Assembly: GCF_042646605.1 (NCBI RefSeq)
Contig: NZ_JBHRUG010000029.1
Coordinates: forward strand, 62,001-126,000
Origin: Litchfieldella rifensis
GTDB taxonomy: Bacteria; Pseudomonadota; Gammaproteobacteria; Pseudomonadales; Halomonadaceae
Reading direction: 5' to 3'
DNA length: 64,000 nt
The notes below the pieces were generated by a model. It had not been told where the DNA came from. It did not search any database and saw nothing but the letters and a program-made list of their open reading frames with translations. Below, one piece after another: positions 45,803-54,199 of this stretch (its first letter is position 1; every line of letters begins with the position of its first letter). The position numbers were made by a program, and so were the translations under genes.

Positions 45803-47065
45803 ATGGAATCGAGTGATACCACCGATGTCGCCATCATCGGTGCCGGGCCCTCCGGGGCCGCTGCGGCGGCCTGGCTCGCCCGACGCGGCCTGCGGGTTCG
45901 GGTCGTCGAGCGCAGTCGCTTCCCGCGCTTTTCCATCGGTGAGAGTCTGCTGCCGCAGTGCATGGAGCATCTCGAGGCCTGCGGTCTGCTCGAAGCCGCT
46001 CAGGGTGGCGACTTTCAGCCCAAGAATGGGGCAGCCTTCACCTGGCGAGGCCAGGACACCGCCATCGATTTCCGTGACAAGTTCAGCCCCGGCCCCGGTA
46101 CCACCTGGCAGGTCGAACGCGCCGATTTCGACCAGCGCCTGATCGACGGTGCGCGCCAGGCCGGCGCCGAGGTCGAGTTCGGCACCCGTGTCGAAGCCTT
46201 CCTCGCCGATCCGCTGCGGCCACACCTGACGCTGGTTGATGGCGACGGCGAGCAGCGCTCGCTCAGCGCCCGCTTCGTGCTCGATGCCAGCGGCTACGGA
46301 CGCGTCCTGGCACGCCTCACCGGTCTCGCCCGTCCCTCGACCCTGGAGCCGCGCTGTGCGCTGTTCACCCATATCGAGGATCGCATTCGCTGCCCGCGCC
46401 ATGACCGCGAGAAGATCCTGATCGGCCTGCATCCCGAACATCCGGGCATCTGGTACTGGCTGATTCCCTTCCGTCATGGACGCGCCTCGCTCGGCGTGGT
46501 CGGCGATCGGGCGACCCTCGACGCCGCCGGTCACGACGATGCCGAGCGCCTATGGCACTTCATCCATGCCGAGCCACGGCTCGCCGCGTTGCTGGCCGAT
46601 GCCGAGGCCATACGCGACATCGGCCGCCTGGAAGGCTATTCCGCCGATGTCGAGCGACTGCATGGCCCCGGCTTCGCACTGCTGGGCAATGCCGGTGAGT
46701 TCCTCGACCCGGTGTTTTCCTCCGGCGTGACCATCGCGCTGGACTCGGCCCTGCGCGCCGCGCCACTGGTCGAGCGTCAACTTGCCGGAGAAAGGATCGA
46801 TTGGCATACCCAGTTCGAACAGCCGCTGCGACGTGGCGTGGCCACTTTCCGCGAATTCGTGGAGGCCTGGTACGACGGCCGCCTGCCACGCGTCATCTTC
46901 AATGCACAACAGACGCCACGCATCCGCTCGATGATCAGTGCGGTGCTTGCCGGCTATGCCTGGGACGAAAACAACCCTTTCGTTGCCGCCAGTCGCCGCC
47001 GGCTAAGCAGCCTGGCCGAGGCCTGCACCGACGACACATCCTCTGCCATCAGCGAGGTGCGATAG
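45803..47065 (+). CDS. Flavin-dependent monooxygenase/halogenase-like protein
   Basis: This 420-residue FAD protein has GAGPSGAAAAAWLARRG (FAD loop), FPRFSIGESLLP, Lys74 in DFQPKNGAAF and W217-Y-W-L-I-P (the WxWxIP halogenase motif). These match the flavin-dependent halogenase/GMC-type flavoprotein group. Its member in aryl polyene clusters is usually described as an FAD oxidoreductase. Both halogenase signatures, including the lysine, are present here. AGGAG and ATG at 45803 fix the start. Confidence 0.85.
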   Translation: MESSDTTDVAIIGAGPSGAAAAAWLARRGLRVRVVERSRFPRFSIGESLLPQCMEHLEACGLLEAAQGGDFQPKNGAAFTWRGQDTAIDFRDKFSPGPGTTWQVERADFDQRLIDGARQAGAEVEFGTRVEAFLADPLRPHLTLVDGDGEQRSLSARFVLDASGYGRVLARLTGLARPSTLEPRCALFTHIEDRIRCPRHDREKILIGLHPEHPGIWYWLIPFRHGRASLGVVGDRATLDAAGHDDAERLWHFIHAEPRLAALLADAEAIRDIGRLEGYSADVERLHGPGFALLGNAGEFLDPVFSSGVTIALDSALRAAPLVERQLAGERIDWHTQFEQPLRRGVATFREFVEAWYDGRLPRVIFNAQQTPRIRSMISAVLAGYAWDENNPFVAASRRRLSSLAEACTDDTSSAISEVR

Positions 47066-47632
47066 GTGCGACGTCCTTTTCTTCGCCATGCGTTGTTGGC
47101 CGCCATCCTCGCACTGCTGTTTGGCTGCGCCGGGCGACCGATCGATGCGCCGTCACCCGAGCTGTCGGCACTGCCCAAGGCGGGCCCCCTGACGCAACGC
47201 CTGACGTTCACCCATCAGGACCAACGACACGAACTGCTCGGCGTCCTGCGCCACGACGAGCGGTCGCTGCGTCTGGTCCTGCTGAGTCCCCAGGGCCAGC
47301 GCTTGCTGACTCTGGTGCGTGACGCCCGCGGTGCCCGCTTCCTGGGCGGCGCCGAGTTCGAGCCACCGATCTCGGCCGAGTGGCTCGCCAACCGCCTGGC
47401 CTGGAGCCTGTGGCCGTCATCGGCACTGATACAGGCCTTCGATGGCAGCGACTGGTCACTGGTGGAGGATCGCCAGGGTCGTACCATTCACTATCGGAAT
47501 CGACCGATCGTCCGCATCACGGGAAGTGCCGAATGCCGTATCATCGACGATATCGAGGGCGGCTACCGCTTGCGTATCGCGCCCCTTGACGACGACACCG
47601 ACCGGACAGCAGACGCATGCCCAACCGCTTGA
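47066..47632 (+). CDS. DUF3261 lipoprotein of the aryl polyene cluster
   Basis: This 188-residue protein has a basic start, hydrophobic stretch and lipobox LLFGC (near residue 21). The rest is beta-rich (LLGVLRHDERSLRLVLLSPQGQRLL). It is probably an outer-membrane lipoprotein receiving cargo from LolA-like carriers. The GTG at 47066 follows the TAG of the halogenase-like gene directly. The stop overlaps the next KS gene by 16 bases. Confidence 0.82.
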   Translation: MRRPFLRHALLAAILALLFGCAGRPIDAPSPELSALPKAGPLTQRLTFTHQDQRHELLGVLRHDERSLRLVLLSPQGQRLLTLVRDARGARFLGGAEFEPPISAEWLANRLAWSLWPSSALIQAFDGSDWSLVEDRQGRTIHYRNRPIVRITGSAECRIIDDIEGGYRLRIAPLDDDTDRTADACPTA

Positions 47633-48810
47633 CTCCCCTGCAGAACCAACCCTGCCGTCTTTGGCCACCGGCCTTGGTGTGCCCGTTGGGCGACGACCTG
47701 CCGGCGATCGCCGAGGCCCTGTTCAGCGGACGCCGAGCCCTCGCGCACGATGACACCTTCACGCCCGGCCGCCCATTGCCACTGGGCCGGGTGAATTCGC
47801 CCCTCCCCGATACCCACGACTGGCCGGCGAAACATCGTTCGCGCAACAACCAGCTACTGGCCGCCGCGCTGGAGCGACTGGCCCCGACGCTGAACGCCTT
47901 TCGCCGGCGTCGTCCTCAGGCGCGCATCGGCGTGCTCCTCGGCACCAGCACCTCGGGCATCGGCGAAACCGAGCAGGCACTGGCCATACGCCAGCGCGAG
48001 GGCGACTGGCCTGCGGACTTTCGTTACCAGCGCCATGAGATCGGCTCCCCGGCGTGCTTCGTCGCCGAGCGGCTGGGCCTTGCGGGTCCGGCCTATACGT
48101 TATCCACCGCTTGCACGTCGAGCGCCCGCGCCCTGGCCAGTGCCAAGCGCTTGTTGGCGAGCGGCGCCTGCGACGCAGTGATCGCCGGTGGTGCCGACAG
48201 TCTCTGCGGCTTGACCGTCAATGGTTTCGCCTCACTCGAGGCGCTCAGCGACAGCCCCTGTCAGCCATTCTCGGCCAACCGCGACGGCATCAACCTGGGC
48301 GAAGCCGCCGCCTTGTTCCTGGTCACCGCCGACCCCGGTGGCATCCAGCTCAGCGGCTATGGCGAAACCAGCGACGCTCACCATATTTCCGCCCCGCGCC
48401 CCGATGGCCAAGGCGCTATCGCCGCCATGCAGGCGGCGTTGGACATGGCACGACTGCCAGCCACGAGCATCGATTACCTCAACCTGCACGGTACCGCGAC
48501 CCGCCAGAATGACAGCATGGAAGCGCGAGCCGTCGCCCAAGTGTTCGGTGGCACGCTGCCCTGCAGTTCGACCAAGGCCCTGACCGGCCACACGCTGGGC
48601 GCCTGTGGGGCCCTGGAAGCGGCCTTCTGCTGGCTGACCCTGGATGCCGGACGACTACCGCCACACATCAACGACGGTCAGACCGACCCTGAACTGCCAT
48701 CTCTCGCCTATGCCTCCGCCGTGAGGCGCGACTGCACCCGCGCGCTCAGCAACGCCTTCGCCTTTGGCGGTAACAACATTGCCTTGCTGCTGGAACGCTA
48801 TCATGACTGA
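47617..48810 (+). CDS. Beta-ketoacyl-ACP synthase (aryl polyene cluster)
   Basis: This 397-residue thiolase-fold enzyme has the catalytic Cys166 in TLSTACTSSARA, His in LNLHGTATRQND and His in KALTGHTLGACGALEA. All three catalytic residues are present, so it is an active condensing enzyme (KAS I/II type). Of the two full KS genes it is the first. The C-terminus is shared with the start of the dehydratase gene. Confidence 0.9.
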   Translation: MPNRLTPLQNQPCRLWPPALVCPLGDDLPAIAEALFSGRRALAHDDTFTPGRPLPLGRVNSPLPDTHDWPAKHRSRNNQLLAAALERLAPTLNAFRRRRPQARIGVLLGTSTSGIGETEQALAIRQREGDWPADFRYQRHEIGSPACFVAERLGLAGPAYTLSTACTSSARALASAKRLLASGACDAVIAGGADSLCGLTVNGFASLEALSDSPCQPFSANRDGINLGEAAALFLVTADPGGIQLSGYGETSDAHHISAPRPDGQGAIAAMQAALDMARLPATSIDYLNLHGTATRQNDSMEARAVAQVFGGTLPCSSTKALTGHTLGACGALEAAFCWLTLDAGRLPPHINDGQTDPELPSLAYASAVRRDCTRALSNAFAFGGNNIALLLERYHD

Positions 48811-49297
48811 TTTCTCGACACCGGCAGGGCTCAGCGTGCCCTGCGATATCGCCCCCTACCTACCGCACCGCCATGGCATGTGCCTGCTCGACACCCTGCT
48901 CGAGGTGGGAGACGAATACCTGCATGCCGAGGTGACTCCGCGTCGCGGCGACCTCTTCGCCGGTACCGACGGCATACCCGGCTGGGTGGGGCTCGAATGG
49001 CTCGCTCAAGCGGTTGCCGCCTGGGCCGGTGTACAGGCCGTGAGTCATGGCGATGCGCCGCAGATCGGCTTTCTGCTTGGCACCCGACGCTACCAATGCC
49101 AGACGCCGTGGTTCGCCTTCGACCAGCCGATACGCATCGAGGTCGAGCTCGACTTCCGTGCCGACAATGGCCTGGGGGCCTTTCGCGGCCGGCTGCTGGG
49201 CAGCGACGGCCAGCCACTCGCCACCACCACGCTCAACGTCTTTCAGCCCGAATCGCGACAGGCGCTGGAGGCCATTCAACAAGGGGACGGCCCATGA
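48803..49297 (+). CDS. 3-hydroxyacyl-ACP dehydratase (ApeP-like)
   Basis: This 164-residue hotdog protein has YLPHRHGMCLLD and GLEWLAQAVAAWAGVQ, the conserved blocks of ApeP-type dehydratases. It pairs with the ApeI-like domain of the adenylating fusion. It overlaps KS by eight bases and KR by four bases (ATGA), giving the tight KS-DH-KR-KS unit. Confidence 0.87.
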   Translation: MTDFSTPAGLSVPCDIAPYLPHRHGMCLLDTLLEVGDEYLHAEVTPRRGDLFAGTDGIPGWVGLEWLAQAVAAWAGVQAVSHGDAPQIGFLLGTRRYQCQTPWFAFDQPIRIEVELDFRADNGLGAFRGRLLGSDGQPLATTTLNVFQPESRQALEAIQQGDGP

Positions 49298-50019
49298 CCG
49301 ATACCATCCTGATCACCGGCTCGAGCCGCGGCATCGGTCGCGCCATTGCCTTGCGCCTGGCGCGGGACGGCTTCGATATCGTGTTGCACTGCCGCCATCG
49401 CCAGGAGGCCGCCGAGGCCGTCGCTGGCGAGATCCGTGCCGTGGGCCGCAACGCCCGCGTGCTGTGCTTCGATGTCGCCGACCGCGAGGCGGCGCGGCAT
49501 GCCATCGAAGCCGATATCGAGGCGCACGGTCCTTATTACGGAGTGATCTGCAATGCCGGCATCACCGCCGATGGGGCCTTCCCCGCGCTCTCCGACGAGG
49601 ACTGGGACAGCGTCATCCATACCAATCTCGATAGCTTCTACAACGTGGTCAAACCCTTGGTCATGCCGATGATTCGCCGCCGCGCGCCCGGGCGCATCGT
49701 GGTGATGTCGTCGGTTTCGGGGCTGATGGGCAATCGCGGCCAGGTCAACTACAGCGCCGCCAAGGCCGGCCTGATCGGTGCGGTGAAAGCCCTGGCGGTA
49801 GAACTGGCCAAGCGCCGAATCACGGTCAACTGCGTGGCCCCGGGACTGATCGACACCGACATGACCGACGACCTGATCACCGAGGAAGCCCTCAAGCTGA
49901 TCCCCATGCGTCGCACCGGTACCAGCGAAGAAGTCGCCGCCACGGTGGGCTTTCTGTGCTCGCGTGATGCCGGCTACATCACCCGGCAGGTCTTCGCCGT
50001 GAATGGGGGAATGTGCTGA
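49294..50019 (+). CDS. 3-ketoacyl-ACP reductase, FabG-like (ApeQ-like)
   Basis: This 241-residue SDR enzyme has TGSSRGIGRAIALRL, NAGI, and the triad Ser140, Tyr153 and Lys157 in VMSSVSG...VNYSAAK. It reduces the beta-keto group of the growing chain with NADPH. It overlaps its neighbours on both sides. Length and motifs are fully typical. Confidence 0.93.
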   Translation: MTDTILITGSSRGIGRAIALRLARDGFDIVLHCRHRQEAAEAVAGEIRAVGRNARVLCFDVADREAARHAIEADIEAHGPYYGVICNAGITADGAFPALSDEDWDSVIHTNLDSFYNVVKPLVMPMIRRRAPGRIVVMSSVSGLMGNRGQVNYSAAKAGLIGAVKALAVELAKRRITVNCVAPGLIDTDMTDDLITEEALKLIPMRRTGTSEEVAATVGFLCSRDAGYITRQVFAVNGGMC

Positions 50020-51278
50020 TGCCCAGCGACATGCTACGCAAGGATGGACTCGGTCGCCGCGTGGTGGTCACCGGCATGGCAGGTTTCTCGCCGATCGGCA
50101 ACGACTGGCCGAGCATGCGCTCACGCCTCGAGCGCCTGGAAAGCGGTACCCGCCACATCGATGGCTGGTCCAGCTACGAAGGCCTCAATACACGCCTCGG
50201 TGCCCCGGTCGGTGACTTCACGCTACCCGAGCATTACCACCGCCGCGCGCTGCGCAGCATGGGCCGGGGCGCACAGATGGCCACTCGTGCCAGCGAATTG
50301 GCGCTCGAGGATGCCGGCCTGCGCGACGCGCCGCTGGTGACCAGCGGCGACATGGGCATCGCCTACGGCGCCTCGGCGGGAGAACCCGACGCGGTAGCCG
50401 ATTTCGGCAACATGCTGATCAACAAGTCCACCGACGGTCTCAACGCCAACTCCTACATCCGCATGATGTCCCACACGGCACCGGTCAACATCGGCGTATT
50501 TCTCGGCGTGCGTGGGCGCATCCATACCACCTCCAGCGCCTGCACCTCGGGTAGCCAGGGCATCGGCTACGCCTTTGAAGCGATTCGTTTCGGTCGTCAG
50601 ACGGCGATGATCGCCGGCGGCTGTGAAGAGCTGTCGGCCTCCGAGGCCGCGGTCTTCGACACCCTGTTCGCCACCAGTACGCGCAACGACGCGCCCCACA
50701 CCTCACCGCGTCCCTTCGACGCCGAGCGCGACGGCCTGGTGATCGGCGAGGGCGCCGGTACGCTGATCCTCGAGGAGCTCGAACATGCCCTGGCTCGTGG
50801 GGCCAACATCCATGCCGAGTTGGTCGGTTTCGGCACCAACAGCGACGGCCGCCATGTGACCCAGCCCGATGCCGGCATGATGGAACGAGCCATCCGCCAG
50901 GCGCTCGACGATGCGGGGTTGATACCGGAGCAGATCGGGTATGTCAGTGCCCACGGCACCGCCACCGATCGTGGCGATATTGCCGAAAGTCATGCCACGC
51001 ACGCGGTATTCGGCCAGCGCCTGCCCATCAGCGCCTTCAAGAGTTTCACCGGCCATACCCTGGGCGCTTGTGGCGCACTGGAGGCCTGGGCCGCCATCGA
51101 AATGATGCGCGAAGGCTGGTTCCATGCCACCGCCAATCTCGATCGTCCCGACCCCGCCTGTGCCGAACTCGACTACCTGCGCGGCGAGGCACGGCACATC
51201 GACTGCGAGTACGTGATGAGCAACAACTTCGCCTTCGGCGGGATCAACACCTCGTTGGTCTTCCGCCGCTGGCCATGA
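50019..51278 (+). CDS. Beta-ketoacyl-ACP synthase (FabF-like, ApeO-like)
   Basis: This 419-residue protein has Cys175 in TTSSACTSGSQG, HGTATDRGD and KSFTGHTLGACGALEA. It is a complete condensing enzyme; in known aryl polyene pathways one such KS works with the truncated chain-length-factor partner. The ATG at 50019 overlaps the ketoreductase stop as TGATG, with GGGGGA upstream. A nearby ATG at 50031 is possible. Confidence 0.9.
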   Translation: MPSDMLRKDGLGRRVVVTGMAGFSPIGNDWPSMRSRLERLESGTRHIDGWSSYEGLNTRLGAPVGDFTLPEHYHRRALRSMGRGAQMATRASELALEDAGLRDAPLVTSGDMGIAYGASAGEPDAVADFGNMLINKSTDGLNANSYIRMMSHTAPVNIGVFLGVRGRIHTTSSACTSGSQGIGYAFEAIRFGRQTAMIAGGCEELSASEAAVFDTLFATSTRNDAPHTSPRPFDAERDGLVIGEGAGTLILEELEHALARGANIHAELVGFGTNSDGRHVTQPDAGMMERAIRQALDDAGLIPEQIGYVSAHGTATDRGDIAESHATHAVFGQRLPISAFKSFTGHTLGACGALEAWAAIEMMREGWFHATANLDRPDPACAELDYLRGEARHIDCEYVMSNNFAFGGINTSLVFRRWP

Positions 51279-51316
51279 CGCCACCGAGCGTCTTTCACCA
51301 AAAGGAGCAAACGATA

Positions 51317-51760
51317 ATGACCAAGGGATGTCTTTCACTCGCCGTCCTGATCAGCGGTTTGGTACTGGCAACGGCGGCCCAAGCCAGGGATACCCAGTAC
51401 CTATTGTCGATCGACGAGGCCATGAACACCGCCGCGGCCCGGGAGCGGCTCGATCCCGACATCCATTTCGTCTTTGCCGATTCCCCGCATGGCGATGTCG
51501 TTGCCGAGCACGGTAACTTCGTCACCAACAAGAAGACCAACGCCTTCAACAAGAGCGACGAAGAAGCCTGCCGCTGGGTCATGCTTTCGGCGTTGCTCAG
51601 CCTGCAGGAGCGCGTCAAGTTGGAAGGGGGTAATGCAGTGATCAATATCGAAAGCTATTACAAGAAACAGCCCATGGCATCGCGCAGCGAATATGAATGC
51701 CACGCCGGCGCCCTGATGGCCGGGGTGGCCCTGCGTGGCGACGTCGTCACCCTGCGCTGA
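51317..51760 (+). CDS. Secreted hypothetical protein of the aryl polyene cluster
   Basis: This 147-residue protein has a signal peptide (MTKGCLSLAVLISGLVLATAAQA). The mature part has a repeated TNKKTNAFNKSDEEAC...C pair. It resembles the secreted proteins misnamed excinuclease ATPase subunit that recur in these clusters. I do not know the function. AAAGGAG precedes ATG 51317. Two cysteines in the mature part could pair in the periplasm. Confidence 0.72.
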   Translation: MTKGCLSLAVLISGLVLATAAQARDTQYLLSIDEAMNTAAARERLDPDIHFVFADSPHGDVVAEHGNFVTNKKTNAFNKSDEEACRWVMLSALLSLQERVKLEGGNAVINIESYYKKQPMASRSEYECHAGALMAGVALRGDVVTLR

Positions 51761-51764
51761 ACGC

Positions 51765-52361
51765 ATGACGGCTCGTCTTGACCTGCTGCTGGCGCAAGCG
51801 CCTGCCGGCAGCAGCGGGGCTTGCCTGTCGCGGCTGGGACGAGAGCTACTGTCCCGGCTCGCGGCCCGGCACGGACTCGACTGTCCTTTGGCCGACTGGT
51901 CGCCCCGAGGACGTGGCGCACCACAGCATCCGGCCCTTCCCTCCCCTTGGCAGGCTTGTCTGAGCCATCGTGGCCAGCGCGTCGTCGCCGGGCTCGCCAC
52001 TATCCCGGTCGGCATCGACCTCGAACATGCACGAGCCCGGCACGCCTCACGCTTGGCATCTCTCGTCGATCTGCTGCCTGAGCCCGAGGTACGGCGCACC
52101 ATCCACGCCGCTGCTCGTCCCCAGGCTGCCTTCTACCGCGCCTGGACCCTGCACGAAGCGCTCTACAAACTTGCCAGCCTGAATGGCGAGAGGCCCACCG
52201 GCGTATTCGCCACTCGTCTGGCCCGTCTTGTCCCACATGGCGATGCCCATGCCTGGCTATGGCAAACCGATGACTGGACATTGACCATTGCCGCCTATGT
52301 GCCAACCCTGACGATTCACATCCTGCCCGACATCTCGCTGACCAAGCATGAATGGGCGTGA
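51765..52361 (+). CDS. 4'-phosphopantetheinyl transferase superfamily protein
   Basis: This 198-residue Sfp-type enzyme has GIDLEHA, and WTLHEALYKL in place of the usual WTxKEAxxK (His replaces Lys). It activates the two ACPs of the cluster by adding the phosphopantetheine arm. It begins five bases after the secreted protein stop. It is the last obvious biosynthetic gene in the cluster. Confidence 0.86.
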   Translation: MTARLDLLLAQAPAGSSGACLSRLGRELLSRLAARHGLDCPLADWSPRGRGAPQHPALPSPWQACLSHRGQRVVAGLATIPVGIDLEHARARHASRLASLVDLLPEPEVRRTIHAAARPQAAFYRAWTLHEALYKLASLNGERPTGVFATRLARLVPHGDAHAWLWQTDDWTLTIAAYVPTLTIHILPDISLTKHEWA

Positions 52362-52434
52362 GAAACGGCCCGGCAAGGAGTAGGATTAGAGTCCCCTGCT
52401 CACCCCCGATTGCCGACGCTTGATTCAGAAGACA

Positions 52435-53115
52435 GTGACCTTGCCCAGATTCCTCATTGCAATGCTGCTATTGACCGGTGTCACCCCGGCATTGGCTTTC
52501 GATCTCGAAGCGCTACGGACACGCCTGGCCGAGCCCGCCGCCATCCAGGGTCACTTCGAGCAGCGCAGCTGGCTGGCCGACCAGCAAACGCGTCTCTACA
52601 GCGAGGGACGCTTTCTCTATCAACGCGACCGGCGGGTGATCTGGCAGCTCTTGACCCCCGTGAAGTCCACCATGGCCTTCTACGTCGACATGGTGTTCCC
52701 CCCAACCCGGGATAACGAAGACGAAAGCTCGGAAGAGGCGAACCTGATGCTGCTGAGCGATCGTTTTGCCTTCGCCCAGCAACTCGTCGACCTGATGGGC
52801 GGCAACTGGCCGGCACTCTCGCACTATTACCATATCGAGTTGGAAGGCGAACCCAAGGACTGGCAGGTACGGCTCACCCCACTCGCTCCGCCACTGGAAA
52901 CCTGGCTGGGCACTCTGACCCTGGAAGGGAAGGATAGGCTCGAGAAGATCACGCTAGCGGCCGCCAATGGCGACGCACTGATTGTCCAACTGGAAGAACA
53001 GCGCCCGCTGGTCGACGTGTCCCTGCAGACCTTCCTCAGCGAATGGTTTGCCCGCTCTCCCGAAGCCTCGACGGAAGACGCGCGCGACAATGAGGAGACA
53101 CTCGAGGATAAGTGA
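52435..53115 (+). CDS. LolA-like periplasmic protein, second copy
   Basis: This 226-residue protein has a signal peptide (cleavage near ALA) and the block IQGHFEQRSWLADQQTRLYSEGRFLYQRDRRVIWQLLTPVKS, similar to the LolA-like protein at 42920-43477. It lies 73 bases after the PPTase on the same strand. The start is uncertain: GTG at 52435 or TTG at 52420, neither with a strong ribosome-binding site. The acidic tail ends EDARDNEETLEDK. Confidence 0.75.
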   Translation: MTLPRFLIAMLLLTGVTPALAFDLEALRTRLAEPAAIQGHFEQRSWLADQQTRLYSEGRFLYQRDRRVIWQLLTPVKSTMAFYVDMVFPPTRDNEDESSEEANLMLLSDRFAFAQQLVDLMGGNWPALSHYYHIELEGEPKDWQVRLTPLAPPLETWLGTLTLEGKDRLEKITLAAANGDALIVQLEEQRPLVDVSLQTFLSEWFARSPEASTEDARDNEETLEDK

Positions 53116-53203
53116 AACCGTCACCATTCAGGTATCTCGGTCCGCTGCCGATAATCCGACATCACCTCTCGTTTTCCCACGCCGGAGCACCAGGAGCCCA
53201 GCG

Positions 53204-53815
53204 ATGCCATCCATCACTACCTTGTTATCGATCGTCATTGCCACACTCCTCCTGGGGGCACTGGGGATCGCCGCCAGCGACATCGCCTGGCCGCTGCCAG
53301 CCGAGCAGTTGGCGCCACTGGGTATCTTCGCCCTGGCTCTGGCAGCCGTCATGAGCCTGTTGATCATGGTGGCCACCCTGATGGCCGGCCTGCGCACCCA
53401 ACACAAGGCCTTGGCCACGAGCCTCGAGTGCCAGGGCCGACAGCTTCGCGCGGCGGAAACGGCACAACTCATGGAGCGCTTCGTGCATCAAGCCGAGGCC
53501 CTACTCGACAAGGAAAGCCTGGATCCCAACAAGCGTAGCGTGCTGCGCTGCCTGGCTATTGACGCCCTGCGCGGCAATACCGGGCGCGGCGACCCCAACA
53601 TTGCACGCCTGGGGCGATTGTTCGAGTGGCTGGCCAGCGAAGCCGAAGAGGCCAAGAGCGATGCGACACGCATGCGCCTGATCGATCCGATCCTGCGCCA
53701 ATATGCCGAGCTGGCCGGGCAGCTCTGTCAGGTGGGGGAATGCGAAGATGAGCGGCTGGCGGTCTTTCTGCGCCACCAGCCGCGTCGGGTCACGTTCGAA
53801 GAAGGGGAAGACTAG
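53204..53815 (+). CDS. Hypothetical membrane protein
   Basis: This 203-residue protein has two N-terminal hydrophobic segments (about 6-26 and 38-62), then an alpha-helical soluble part rich in acidic and arginine residues (HQAEALLDKESLDPNKRSVLRCLAIDALRGN). I do not recognise the family. ATG 53204 has CAGGAG upstream. The stop overlaps the convergent ridA-like stop by four bases. Whether it belongs with the second LolA-like gene is unknown. Confidence 0.6.
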   Translation: MPSITTLLSIVIATLLLGALGIAASDIAWPLPAEQLAPLGIFALALAAVMSLLIMVATLMAGLRTQHKALATSLECQGRQLRAAETAQLMERFVHQAEALLDKESLDPNKRSVLRCLAIDALRGNTGRGDPNIARLGRLFEWLASEAEEAKSDATRMRLIDPILRQYAELAGQLCQVGECEDERLAVFLRHQPRRVTFEEGED

Positions 53816-54171
53816 CTTTTCACCACCGCCGTGACGGTGATCTCGACTTTCAGTTCATCGGCAGGCATCGGTGCGCACACGCAAGTCCGCGCCGGCGCAT
53901 GGCCTTGTGGCACCCAACTGTCCCACACCGCATTCATGGCGGCAAAGTCACTGCCATCCTTGAGGTAGATGGTCGCCGACAGCAGGCGTTCGCGGTCGGA
54001 GCCCACCTCCTTGAGCAGGGCATCGACACGCGCCAGCATGCTCTCGGTCTGGGCGGTGATATCACCCTGGCGCGCCTCGGGGCCCGCCACCTGGCCACAC
54101 AGGTAGGCCACGTCATTATGAATCACGGCACGACTCATGCGTGCCTGGGTATCGTGTCGTACGATGGTCAT
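53812..54171 (-). CDS. RidA/YjgF-family protein
   Basis: This 119-residue protein has AYLCGQVAGPEARQGDITAQTESMLARVDALLKEVGSD and PARTCVCAPMPADELKVEITVTAVVK, the family pattern including the conserved arginine and Cys-rich motif. Family members hydrolyse reactive enamines or imines or act in related catabolism. The ATG at 54171 has GAGGA before it. Convergent with the upstream unknown gene. Confidence 0.88.
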   Translation of the reverse strand: MTIVRHDTQARMSRAVIHNDVAYLCGQVAGPEARQGDITAQTESMLARVDALLKEVGSDRERLLSATIYLKDGSDFAAMNAVWDSWVPQGHAPARTCVCAPMPADELKVEITVTAVVKS

Positions 54172-54199
54172 GAGCTTCCTCACGTAATGTATGAATCCG

